In this document: positions 1-10,090 of the stretch, in pieces | Numbering within the stretch: the first letter of the stretch is position 1 | How the letters are laid out: each line of letters opens with the position of its first letter | Source of the DNA: Onthophagus taurus | Lineage: Eukaryota > Arthropoda > Insecta > Coleoptera > Scarabaeidae | NCBI RefSeq assembly: GCF_036711975.1 | Contig: NC_091969.1 | Coordinates: forward strand, 2,046,001-2,110,000 | Direction of reading: 5' to 3' | Length of the DNA stretch: 64,000 nucleotides | The notes under the pieces: model-generated | What the model saw: the letters and a program-made list of their open reading frames with translations, nothing else | The model's database searches: none | What the model was told of the DNA's origin: nothing | Program-made: the position numbers and the translations under genes

Positions 1-1036
1 TCCCTTTTATCCTTTCAGATGATTTTTCTTTTCCTTTTCTTGATTTTTCTTCGTTTTTCGTTCTTTTGTGCATGTGTATATTGAGCGAGCAGGTGTATTT
101 TTTGGGCCCTTTAAATTTAATTTAAAAGCATTGTGGCTTACCTCTCGAGTCTCTTCTTGAGTAACCAGTTACGATACACTGTGGTGTAAGGTGATTGAGG
201 CATTTTTGGGTTCATCACCACTGCATATCTTTTGAAATCGTGTTTTCACGTTTCAAGTCATCGGATTTTTAGTGTATTTACATTAAAATTCATCTTTCTG
301 GTTTTAAACTTCGAACATCAGAGGTAAGCGTGTATTTTTCTAACTTTTGCTATTTCTTTTAACCTTTCATGTAATCATTCTTTCTCTCTTTTCCAAACTA
401 CTTTAATTAACTTACTATTTAAAAAATATATATATACATACTAAACTAATTTCCCATTTAATCTAATTTAAATACTAAAACTGTTTTATCTTCTTTTCCT
501 AATTTCTTTTTATTATTTTCATGCAGGTTTTAGTAAGAGCCAATTTTATTTGGTAATTTTTCTAAGAGCGAAATTTCGTTCAACCAAACGTTTCGTTCTG
601 CCATCTTGGAAACATCCACTTCGGTGTGTTGCTTTCCTACAAGAAACATTAAGCATCAAATTCTAAAATAACATCATCCATACTTACCTTTCCCTCGCAC
701 CAGAGGTCGTTGCTGCGGAAAGTTAAGATACAAAATCATCGATACTAGAACCTAGAACATTACATCGGGGAAAAAGGTCAGGAATATTTTTAAAAATATA
801 ATTATGTATGAAATGGGTGCCCATTATGTATGAAATATAGTATATATCTTTGTAGGTATCAACTTTATAAAAAAACATTTTATGCAAAACTTGTTTAATA
901 TTTTATTTGCCTTAATTAGACTCCATTCAATTGTTTTAAATTCAGAAAACAAATGAGTAACGAATAATACTTAAATTTTTTAAATGTCAATGTATTCTTT
1001 CTTTATGATGGCGTAAAATTGTAATAAAAATTAATC
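1..1036. other. Non-coding, AT-rich, with isolated splice-like sites
   Basis: No open frame of note. A good donor-like site (CAGAG followed by GTAAGCG) lies near 324 and an acceptor-like TTTTCATGCAG near 526 on the plus strand. A donor-like GTAAGTATGG lies on the minus strand near 690. They could be untranslated exons of an unseen gene, but nothing ties them together. Everything from 1 is repeated at 56471. Confidence 0.3.
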
Positions 1037-1205
1037 AATAACATTAATCTAAATATCCGAGATCGTCAAATAACTCGAATTATTACTGTAAATTAAATTT
1101 ACATACAAAATAAAACAAATAAACGAAAAACTATTGTACATCTCCAATAATTCGAGGTACTGCGAGATACTTGACGATCTCGGATATCTAGATTAATGTT
1201 ATTAG
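1037..1205. repeat. Short palindromic repeat (MITE-like)
   Basis: The stretch 1037-1084 reads as the reverse complement of 1147-1204 with a few mismatches; the shared core is ATATCCGAGATCGTCAA. The arms of about 45-55 bp are separated by about 60 bp of AT-rich sequence. There is no coding capacity. It is typical of a miniature inverted-repeat element; no clear target duplication was seen. Confidence 0.7.
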
Positions 1206-1570
1206 TTAAATTTTCTTAATAAACTAAAATTAATTAAATTTTTCGCGGGTTCTAATAATTTTGATGATTGTTTTTTTTTGGTTATTTCTTTTTTTCGCTA
1301 ACATTAATAGTTTAGAGTTCATTATTTGTTATTGTTTGTACGTTATTTTGAATTTTTGGAAATAAACAAAACTTTTCTATTTTGCCTGTATAGACATTGT
1401 TGGAAATAATTCACGAGCACACCCTGTATAATCTGAACGCGTGAAGATAAGTCCATAATATTTGCGGAGCACAAAGGATTACTGTAGACGAGTTTATTCA
1501 GGGAGTTTCGACTTTTTTATTCGCGGCATTGTTGTCTGAGCCACCCTTCCAAGTGGAACATTCCGTCGCT

Positions 1571-1756
1571 ATGGAAACCGAAGTGGATGGAAAATTCCGG
1601 TCGTTTTTAGTGTGGTGTGAGGAACCACATTGTTATCGTACTCTGTGCGCAATGGATGGGCGATCGCGTTACTTAAGCGAGTTTGAGCGAGGAATGTTTG
1701 TGCTTATGCACATTGAGGGTGTATCGTTCTGTGAAATTGCGCGTCGTCTCGAGTGA
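1571..1756 (+). pseudogene. Fragment of a Tc1-like transposase helix-turn-helix
   Basis: A 61-codon open stretch from ATG 1571 ends in LSEFERGMFVLMHIEGVSFC then EIARRLE. This resembles the N-terminal DNA-binding helix-turn-helix of Tc1/mariner transposases, where an LSEFERG motif is followed about 15 residues later by (R/E)IARRL. It stops right after the recognition helix; no catalytic DDE domain follows, so it cannot make an active transposase. The first half of the frame is not recognisable and may not be coding. No terminal inverted repeats were found around it. Confidence 0.45.
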
Positions 1757-2671
1757 TCTCGAGTGATATTTTAATAATGTGAAATTGACAGTAACAACAA
1801 TTCTTTGTTTAATGATATTACAGAATTTAATAACCATCGACTTTTCCCAAAATACGTGTAGCTGACTGAATCTGATCTACTTTATCGCTTAGCCTACAGT
1901 TTTTAACAAAATTTACTTTTCACATCTTTTAAACCTTTTAAATTTTTAAATCTGGATCGTTTCGTACTGTGATATGATTCACAGTTTCAACACCGCACAG
2001 ATAGCCTACATAACCTTAAATAAAACTCACGTTAGTCGTCTTACTGCGCTTCACGCTATAACGCGTTTTTACTTTTTGAATTTTTTTAATTTGCGTTCTT
2101 TTTGTTGATGGTAATATTTTAAGTTTTATTGCGACATTTTGTTGTTTACAATCTTTTTATAATGAAAAATAGGTAATTGAAAGCCGCTTTACTGAATTCT
2201 AAATATAATTTTAAACTTTCCTTTCTTTTACAGTTCTCTTTAATTTTTCAACTCGCCCTTCTGGCTTTTAATCTTTTGTAACTTATTAAAACATTACGTT
2301 CTTACTCCCGAAGTCGCTTGGTGTTCTGATTATGTATTCTCCTTCTAGTTTGATTCTTCGTTATTGACGGTATCTAGTTTAAACATTGTCATTTGCAAAA
2401 TGGTTTTTTCTATTATTGATTTTTCAGTCATGCCTGAGGAAGGTTTCATAGAAACCGAAACAGCTTGTGCACCGATTAGCTAAGTTTTTCATATACACTA
2501 TTTTTTATCATAAGACCTTTGGTATTTTTTAAACTTATCTCTCTACAATGAACGTGAAATCACAATTATCTAAACTAAAATGTCACTTTTATATTTACGC
2601 TTGTAAAACTAGCAAAAATTTATATTTATCTTGCATAATTCTTGTATTAATTCCTCAAAGTATATATTTAC
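1757..2671. other. Non-coding gap
   Basis: AT-rich sequence without supported coding potential. A sequence near 2431-2466 (CCTGAGGAAGG...GAAACCGAAACAG) has the look of the short stem-and-GAAAC motifs found in retroelement ends, but is too short to classify. Confidence 0.3.
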
Positions 2672-3588
2672 AGTATGTCCCAGGACAGATGTTACAAGAG
2701 GTAAATGACCTACATATTTTTGAATTTTACTTTAAGGATGTGGAATTAAGCCCTGCTTGATGTGAACAGAATTTTAAGAATATTATCATTTTTTGAAAAT
2801 CAAGTTGGCCTTGGCAGTGAAAAGAACTATTTTTAGTTCAGGTAAAGTAACTTTTTTGTTCATGATCATTCGAAATTTTATTAAGAAAAGTTGTTCAAAA
2901 TGACAAATTATGGTTCTATGCAAAATTTCTCGACGTAAATTTTGTGTTCTAAAATTAACATAATGCAAGAGGAATTCAACTTTTAACTAGAACTGAGGGA
3001 TAATACAATTTAAAGGAAAAATATAAAAAGGTTTCTTCGTAGTTTGAACTGGTCTGCAATTTAAAAAAATACAATAGTCTGACTAGTTTCGGCTTTTTGA
3101 CAACTTCAGAAATTATTTTGAATTCAGAAAGAAGTTAAGATATATACATATTTTCTCATTTGACATTGTTGAGATCGTGAAGGTTGTTAATTACAATAAA
3201 ATAATATTAAATAAATTACAATACAATTAATTTTCCAATATTTGCGACTACTTAAGTACATTTTTTCTATGCGTACTAATGTTTGTGTTCCTTCACTCTG
3301 ATCTAATCTAAAAGTATGGAGGTAGATCAGAGTGAAGATTAGATTTCTGAAATTTTTCATAGTGCCATTATTTCACATTCCAAACAACTTTTCATGATGA
3401 AATTTTGCCCTATCATGAACAGAAAGGATACTCTAACTGAACTAAAAATAGTTTCACTGTCAACGCCGACTTGATTTTCAAAATATGAAAATATTCTTGA
3501 AGTTCTCTTCACACCAAGCAGAGTTTAATCCCCAATCTTTCTAAATTTTTAGGTCATACCTCTTGTAACATCTATACTGGGACACACT
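2672..3588. mobile_element. Inverted-repeat (foldback/MITE) element
   Basis: The left end AGTATGTCCCAGGACAGATG is matched by the reverse complement of the right end near 3566-3588 (AGTGTGTCCCAGTATAGATG). Similarity continues inward for roughly 300 bp: the left arm to about 2910, the right arm from about 3360. The centre holds a near-perfect hairpin, CTTCACTCTGATCTA paired with TAGATCAGAGTGAAG at 3291-3337. Short open frames inside are products of the arms and not genes. It is a non-autonomous DNA element; the family was not identified. Confidence 0.7.
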
Positions 3589-3770
3589 TCATATTTAATA
3601 GGTATATTAAATTGTTAAAAATATAAAATGAAATCAATGAAATTCTGAAACATCAATGAAAAATATAGATATTTATTCTAGCCACATAATGTAATGCTCA
3701 TTATTATTAATTACATCCGAAAAAATAACAAATTAAACCTATTCAAAAAACGAGTAAATAACGAGTAAAT

Positions 3771-3812
3771 GCTGTTACTGAAGCATCAGTTGGAATGTTT
3801 GGAGTATTCACT
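3771..3812 (-). repeat. Stray 42-bp copy of the nanos-like exon start
   Basis: The 42 bases here are identical to 4827-4868, the 5' beginning of the main nanos-like exon including the AG of its splice acceptor, and lie about 420 bp downstream of the stop codon of that gene. The flanks differ on both sides (AT-rich direct repeats of CGAGTAAATAA to the left). This is a fragment duplication, perhaps from template switching or gene conversion. Confidence 0.85.
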
Positions 3813-4228
3813 TTATTCAAAAAACAAATAAGTAATTGTTTATTCAAACACATGAACTTAAAATTTGACAGAAAATTATTAAGAAGTACAATAAATATAA
3901 ACATATTACGAAACGACGTAATTAATCAACAATAGCAAATAAAATAAGTACTCTAATAAAGTATATATTGCACTTACAATCTAATATATAAGTGAAACTA
4001 AATTATGTAAATCGCCAAGAATTGTAATAATACTGCAAATAATCGAAACATATTCATAAACAACTTATTCCAAACAACAATTATTAAATCTCTAAAAATT
4101 AAATCAAAATTAACCTTGACAAAACTATACGAACTACATTCATGCATTTACTAGAAATATTCAGTAAGAAATGTTGAATCACTTCGGAAATTCAAGAATA
4201 TTGTTCTTCAGAACAATAATTAAGTTCA

Positions 4229-4866
4229 TTACTTGTGATTGCTAGCTGATGCCAACGTGCCATTAGCCAACCTTCTAGGTTCTGGTAGTGTTTCATTGAC
4301 GGATTTATACAGTGGACAATACTTTCTAGTATGAGCATTATAACCATCTGCATAACAATACGGATACTTCAACGCTCTCAAAACCGGACATGAAACTTTA
4401 CCTGTGGAATCTTTCAACGAATGACTTTCATAAAATTCTCGCCCCTCTGAATTTCTTCGACAAAACGTACAAGTTCTTGTTGATATGGCTTTTGACCACC
4501 CGTTTACGGTAGAATTGTTTCCATTGAGAAAATTATCCCACTTATGATTATCTTCCTGTTTGGCGATAGGTTGTCTTAAAAATGCCTCTTTCATTTTTGT
4601 CACGTAATAATCCATTGGTTGATTATTGCTAACTATGATCTCTTCTGATGAATATTTAAAAGGAATGTTATAGATGCTGGTGGTCTGGTGACAGAGCGAA
4701 CAGGAAAATATATCAGGGTTTTTGTCGTTAATTAACAAATGACAACGTGATGGACATTTATCAGGAATTCCTTTGTAGCTATCAATCTTTTCAGTAGTTT
4801 GATGATTGGCAGAGAGTGGCTTTGAAGCTGTTACTGAAGCATCAGTTGGAATGTTTGGAGTATTCA
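4229..4866 (-). CDS. nanos-like: Nanos-like zinc-finger protein, main exon
   Basis: Nanos proteins are translational repressors of the germ line that act with Pumilio on mRNA 3' UTRs. In the 222-residue frame (which could also start at ATG 4897) the C-terminal region fits the Nanos double CCHC finger: CTFC at 143-146, then 12 residues to H159, 10 to C170, with LKDSTGKVSCPVLR between; the second finger has C181, H189 and C194, but its first ligand is Y178 (TAT in place of a Cys codon). The N-terminal part is not recognisable apart from extra Cys pairs (C48/C52, C66/C69). The sequence TTTTATACAG just before 4866 is a good acceptor, so the ten residues encoded upstream may be intron. The stop is at 4229-4231. 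The loss of one ligand suggests a diverged paralogue or early decay; the frame is intact in both copies. Confidence 0.8.
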
Positions 4867-4971
4867 CTGTATAAAATACGGAAAATGTGTTAGTCATTTC
4901 TGTTTACATGAATACAAAAATAACGTAAAATAAATATAAATTCGATCTAAATAATCATAAAAGTATCTCAC

Positions 4972-5026
4972 CTCCATCCCGTAGATTTTTCTTCAATATG
5001 CAGCCGGTGACATTCCCACCATTTAT
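4972..5026 (-). CDS. nanos-like: Candidate upstream exon of the nanos-like gene
   Basis: On the minus strand a strong acceptor (CCCTTTTTGTACAG) precedes 55 bases that end in a good donor (GGAG then GTGAGA). Read in phase 0 the exon is fully open (INGGNVTGCILKKNLRDG) and leaves one base, which joins in frame to the acceptor at 4866 across a 105-bp intron and continues as VNTPNIPT. The fit of both splice sites and the phase is the evidence; there is no homology support and no start codon in this exon, so at least one further exon would be needed. Confidence 0.5.
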
Positions 5027-5057
5027 CTGTACAAAAAGGGAAAGATAAAAAATTATT

Positions 5058-5323
5058 TAAACTAAGATTAGAACTAAATCTAGAACTAACACTAGAAACT
5101 TTCGGGTTTTGCCGTGCGTCTTTTAATAAAAGGTTTGACGTTTCGGATGCCATGTCAAAAGCTCACTTCGAACCAGTTTCTGAAGAAGGTTGCAACATGG
5201 CATCCGAAACGTCAAACCTTTTATTAAAAGACGCACGGCAAAACCCGAAAGTTTCTAGTGTTAGTTCTAGTTTTAGTTCTAACCTTAGTTTAATTCACAC
5301 CGGCCGTGAAAGCCTTCGTACTT
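5058..5323 (+). mobile_element. Palindromic retroposon, copy 1 (longest)
   Basis: Flanked by a perfect 13-bp duplication ATAAAAAATTATT (5045-5057 and 5324-5336). The body is a near-perfect palindrome: 5060-5155 (CTAGAACTAACACTAGAAAC, GCCGTGCGTC, GTTTGACGTTTCGGATGCC) is repeated in reverse at about 5197-5290. It ends in the tail CACCGGCCGTGAAAGCCTTC followed by GTACTT, shared by all copies. The right arm contains CTGAAGA (5180-5186), a 6-bp imperfect stem and CGAAACGTC, a hammerhead-like core. Open frames across it on both strands are low-complexity by-products. The variable 12-14-bp target duplications suggest target-primed reverse transcription. Confidence 0.75.
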
Positions 5324-5336
5324 ATAAAAAATTATT

Positions 5337-6546
5337 ATAATGCATATACCGTTTGAGGCATTTAAATTGACACTACCTATAGCTCATAAATCGTCAATTT
5401 TATCGAATAAGGTTTCAGATAAAACTTTCATCATATGAAGGGGAAAATATTCTGTATGGTATTCAGTTTACATTTTAGAAGCGCTATATATGTCTTTCAA
5501 TTGTTAAGTTGTAACGCCTAAATATCTAACTTTAACAAAATAAAATCTAGACAAAGAGAAAAGAAATATGTTTACACCTAAGGACACACGCGAGTCCTCG
5601 ACCGGCCGGAATTCTGAGTTGCAATAATTTTATTGAAATAAAATAATACTCGCATAAAATATAATCAAAAAATAATACAGGTAAGGTATTGTAATAGATA
5701 ATGTAATTCAAAGGATAATATACTAAAAACAGAATTTGTTGTCAATGGTTCGCAAAATGAAACAAGCAAAAAAATAAAATGTGGCAAAAAAATTGAAACT
5801 CGCCAACAAAAATGTACGAAGGATATAAAATGAATTTAATTTAATCAATGAATTGCTTTTAATCAAAAAAATAATTGAATGAAACACTACATGAAAATTC
5901 CTCAGTGAGAACAAGATTAGTGCACGATTCTCCGGCAGAAATAAAATGTTGATGTTATCTGACCTTATGTTCGTTGACTATTCCGATCTGATCTGAAGGA
6001 ACTTATCTACACCAGCAACTTTTGGTGTTCTATAGGAAAATTTATTTTTATTGAACAATTTTTCTTAATTGATGCAGTTGTTTCCAGTCAGTAACGAAAT
6101 AGTAATTCCTCTCGGACCAAAGTTGTCTCCAAAATATTGGTAACCGAAGAAGTAATGAAATGAGATTATTCCACAAAAGTAAATCGAGAATAATATAGCT
6201 CCTCACAATAAAACCTGGTTAAAAGAAAATTAAAGAAGAATAGTAAAGAAAATTAAGAAGCATTACTAAAGATTAAATTTTAGGACGGTTTTTTAATTTT
6301 TCTTTGTAGAATAGTTTTAGGATAGTAGTTTTGTAGTACTAGAAAGGATGTGTGAATAGATGAATGTGTTGAATGAATAGTAATTAAGCAAATGCTTTCC
6401 TCAGGTGGTCTAGGTTTTAAGCAAAGAAAAATTTGGGAATAAGAAAATACGTTGAAATCCGGATGTACCGATAAATTCGAGAAAAGAAAATCACTTTTCT
6501 CACAATTAATCACGAATAATGAATCCCAAAAATTTGGATTGAAAAA
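5337..6546. other. Gap without a supported gene
   Basis: AT-rich. A short antisense stretch around 6050-6170 stays open for about 40 codons (WNNLISLLLRL... to ...QLRKIVQ) and may be a transposon scrap. A sequence at 5585-5620 (CGAGTCCTCGACCGGCCGGA) is a GC-rich island of unknown meaning. Confidence 0.3.
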
Positions 6547-6617
6547 ACTCACAAAACTGTGACTTCGCTTTTCTATACTTGAAAGAGAACGAGAAGGCTT
6601 TTGAACATACTTTTATA
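6547..6617 (-). promoter_or_regulatory. Possible TATA promoter with short first exon
   Basis: On the minus strand TATAAAA (6611-6617) is followed, about 60 bases downstream, by a strong donor GTGAGT (6547-6552). The direction and position would suit a 5' exon of the nanos-like gene, 1.5 kb upstream of its candidate exon at 4972-5026. There is no good initiator and no linking exon with a start codon was found, so this is a suggestion only. Confidence 0.25.
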
Positions 6618-7799
6618 CGAATGAGAAAAAATTACACCTGCGCAAAAATAAAGTCACAACACGGTGTCGAAATGAAAGGAAGAAATTCAAAGAATTAGGA
6701 ATCTTTTAAGGGAAAAGAGAAGAAAGGAATATTGAGGATTACCAGGAGTATGCTGCTGTAAAAAAATCTTAATTAAAAGAAACAATGTAAAATATATGCA
6801 TCCCAAAATTATGCAACTCATAATTCACAACAAAGACAAGTCAACAACATAAAACAAAAAGAAACAAAGTCTTTCCGTAGCTACCTAATTCATTCGTCAC
6901 GTTTCACTAATTAAGCTTGGAACGACATATGATTACTGAAACGATTTAAATAATTTTAGTTTATGAGAAACATCAGAGTTATCAATGATGCTCGAAATTT
7001 ATGCGAAGATTTCCTACAGAAACATTCCGTCCCGTGCTTCATTTTATCGTATTGTGAAATAATTTAAAAAAAAATTTGTGAAAAATTTTTAATTTTTGCC
7101 TTGAAAAATTTTGCTCAAGATAAACGACGATGAGTGATAATAGTACAATCAACGTTTAAGCTGCTGTTCGTAATAATCCACATTTATTCTCTCGCTATTT
7201 CTCGAGGCTGTACGGTATCCCAACGTAGTGTCCTTTACATTTTATTTTTAATTGAAGCTTATTTGTTTTATTGTGTTTGTTATGGAGAATACCATAATAA
7301 TTAAAAAAGGGTAAGTATCTATTTAAAAAATCTTACTTGACAAATGAAAGACAGATCGAGACGCTTCTGAAATGTAATGGGACAAATGGGAACTATGCAG
7401 AATATTTTCACCCTTTATATCATGAAAGTTTTACCTGAAACTTTTTACGATAAAATTGACAGTTTAAGAGATACAAGGTCGTCTCAATTTCAATGCCTCA
7501 TCGATATAATATCGATAATTAGAATATACAGTATTACCATTATCAGGAAATAGTGAGTAAAATGATCTATGGTCACCTCCTAGAAATAACAAAAAAATAT
7601 AGGCTATTATTATTATAGATAGTTAAAACGTTATTATGAATGTTAGTGTAAGTACATGAAGTTAATAAAAAAAAAGCAATGAAGTTTGTTAAACATAAAC
7701 GTTATTAACATCACAGAAATTTCATGCAATTACTATACTTTTCCGAAAAAATTAAACGACGATTCAAATGATTATTAAAATTAAAATATATTTTCTAAC
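6618..7799. other. Gap without a supported gene
   Basis: AT-rich. At 7282-7313 an ATG opens a ten-codon stretch (MENTIIIKKG) that runs into a consensus donor GTAAGTAT, which could be a tiny first exon on the plus strand; no partner exon was found. A palindrome ATCGATATAATATCGAT lies near 7500. The right-hand copy of this stretch runs off the window at 64000 (equivalent to 7530). Confidence 0.25.
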
Positions 7800-8912
7800 T
7801 TTTCAAGAATCGCCCGGTCGCTTAAAAATCGACGATTCTTTTTAATCGATAGGTACTGACCTAAAAATGACGTTAACAATAAAAAAAGTGTGTTCACTTT
7901 TGTGACGTCACAAGCAATGCTTTTTAAACATTTAACTTTTTTGTAAACATGCTTTTTCGTATTCAACCGGTCAACACCTAACCCACAAATTGTTTATTTT
8001 ATAGCCACGCACAAAATAAATCTAATAAACTTAAAAGTAAAGTTATTTTTACTTAACTTGTAGAGATTACAACATATATTTTCGGATGAAATACCCTAGT
8101 TTCTTAAGTTTTCGATGCATAGCACTACCTAGATAGACTGTATCAATAGACTGTCTGTCAAGTGATACAAAAACCTACAACGACTGAAATGTCTTTATTT
8201 ACCGTCTGTCTACTGGCGTGGATCTAAATGTTAGCGGTTTTCTTTCAATGGACCCTTCAATCCGTAATTTACAACTCGACATTTAGCGAATTCGCACTAG
8301 TTTAAATGTTAATTAACATAACTGAACATCCAATTTCTATACAAAATTCTGAAGTAAATCCAATCTAACCTAATCCTGACCTAATCCAACCCGGAATTTA
8401 CACCTACCACCTGCATCAAACCCAACCGGTACCCAACCCGACAATTCGGAAATTCACACCAGTTTAAATGTTAATTAAACTAACTCAAAATCTGATTTCG
8501 AATATAGTAAGTAAAAATTAAATCATTGTCTCAAATTTAATGAAAGAATTAACAACTTGTTAATATTAATTTAATAATATTTATAACGCATATTTTCGGA
8601 TATAATACAACGACTAAAAGTCTTTATTTACCATACACCTGTTCGTGTGGACGGTTTTTTTTTGTCAACAAAACCAACCTAACCTGAAATTTATAACCCA
8701 AGGTTATTTCACCCGAAAATATATTAATTTTTTCAAAATTTATGTGTAACGGTGTTGCTTTGAAAATATATGGTTAGCATGGTTGATGAAGTCACAAAAC
8801 GTGACGTCACATCAAAACTTTAAAGTGATTTTTTTACTTTTCCGCACTTTTTCTTTGTTTTGCCTTCAATTAAAAAGAATCGATTTTTATGCGACCGAGC
8901 GATTCTTGAAAA
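7800..8912. mobile_element. Inverted-repeat element spanning the left B junction
   Basis: The left end TTTTCAAGAATCGCCCGGTC and the reverse complement of the right end (8891-8912) match with one mismatch and remain alike for about 120 bp (GCTTAAAAATCGA, TGTGACGTCAC). Inside are imperfect direct repeats (8060-8210 and 8575-8640, both with ATATTTTCGGAT and GTCTTTATTTACC). Block B begins at 7991, inside this element. Only copy 1 has both ends; copy 2 keeps just the right end (40744-40765). Confidence 0.65.
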
Positions 8913-9273
8913 ATGCCCATATTTTTATTCAAAGATAAATACGTCTAATTGATACGAATGTTAACACAGAATGAATTGTATATAAAATAAATACATATTT
9001 GTTATCTTGGAAACAAATAAAAATATATAATTTTCATAAGCAATAGACCCTAATGATTGAATTGAATAGATTGAACTCGTTCATCAATGCCGGCAATATT
9101 GACAGTAACGTCACAATGAACAACTGAATTAAAAAATACTAAAATGAAGTATATAAAACCCAAAACTACTCACAAATTTTCGATATAAGAAGAGAATTTT
9201 TAATAAGTTGTAAACATCTCCGCGGGGTAAACTTAACCTAAACTTAACACAAACACTAAACATCGGTGAGGTG

Positions 9274-9309
9274 ACTGAATTGGAAGGCCAAGCGTCTGCG
9301 GTTTATATA
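9274..9309 (-). promoter_or_regulatory. TATA plus initiator core promoter
   Basis: On the minus strand CTATATAAAC (TATA at about -33 from the initiator) is followed by ATTCAGTCAC, an arthropod initiator TCAGT with its A at 9276. The spacing of about 30 bp is what RNA polymerase II promoters use. The transcript would run toward 8900, into the inverted-repeat element, and no open reading frame follows. It may drive a non-coding or transposon transcript. Confidence 0.4.
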
Positions 9310-9560
9310 GGGGTAGGATTGACGATGTAATACAGGGGCGTGGCTTAGAAATTAACATTGTTCTTTGTATGCTAAAACGTACACTTTTATAGCAGCGAAA
9401 ATACTAGAATAAATTGTTGAAAAACTTGAATAATGTTCGATTAAGTGTAAAATTAGGTTCTATCATTATTTTACATTGAAAGTTGTTAATTACAACTTTG
9501 ATACGAGATTTTGTATTGAAGTATCGATACGGGTCGTGTTAACAGTTTCTACATCCGCCC

Positions 9561-9602
9561 AAGGTTCGTAAAGCGCATTGTACAATACGCTTTACGGACC
9601 TT
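9561..9602. repeat. Perfectly spaced hairpin
   Basis: AAGGTTCGTAAAGCG and CGCTTTACGGACCTT are reverse complements apart from one base and are separated by 12 bp (CATTGTACAATA, itself containing the palindrome TTGTACAA). The 42-bp unit sits in a GC-richer island bounded by two CATCCGCC repeats (9552 and 9605). Confidence 0.75.
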
Positions 9603-10090
9603 GCATCCGCCATGCTGTCGCCAGACAAACCGGAAACCCGCCCTCAGAAACTTCGAGTTGTTCTCATAAAAGGAAATAAAACCTACCCATATTTTCTATA
9701 AACTGCAAGAAATTATCAAAGTATTAATTCTGCCTCTTAATGTAAAGAACTACACTTATTATCTTTCTATAAAATATTACTATGAAATTTTAATAGTTAT
9801 ATTTAATTTTAATATCTGCGATGAATAAATGTGTTTATTCAAAATTGTAATAAATTGTTGACATTGATTTGTTGACATTTGTTGCATTGTTTATTCTTAC
9901 TTTTACTTTCGTTTTAAACTAGGAGGATTGAATACAAAACTTAGATTTAGAATAAGAAATATCATTAAAAAATATCACTGGATATTTTTGGCGGTAAATT
10001 TAAATTCACGTTATTATTACATAAAACGAAATGTTCTACTTATTATTAACATTTATTTAGCATTTCGTCTATTTTAAACATACAAGTTAG

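Larger units (their letters stand above)
1..7530. repeat. Segmental duplication block A, copy 1
   Basis: Positions 1-7530 match 56471-64000 at a constant offset of 56470 with only scattered single-base differences (for example 1463 C versus A, 3270 T versus G, 6223 G versus T) and no visible indel that shifts the offset. Both copies are cut by the window edges, so the real unit may extend further left of 1 and right of 64000. It contains a nanos-like gene, two inverted-repeat elements and a palindromic retroposon. Whether it is a true duplication or two haplotypes laid end to end cannot be told from sequence. Confidence 0.95.

Noticed and set aside
4968..5340. Open frames on both strands reading MASETSNLLLKDARQNP and SSVSSSFSSNLSL, HTGRESLRTY
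   Set aside because: They are translations of the palindromic retroposon in both directions and recur wherever it occurs; the low-complexity Ser runs come from the CTAGTGTTAGTT repeats.
6280..6552. 90-codon minus-strand frame
   Set aside because: Begins at GTG within a donor-like GTGAGT, has no ATG and no recognisable features.
8360..8440. CCTAA-like runs (CTAACCTAATCCTGACCTAATC) as insect telomere repeat
   Set aside because: Only a few degenerate units, no tandem (TTAGG)n; inside a duplicated transposon-rich block.
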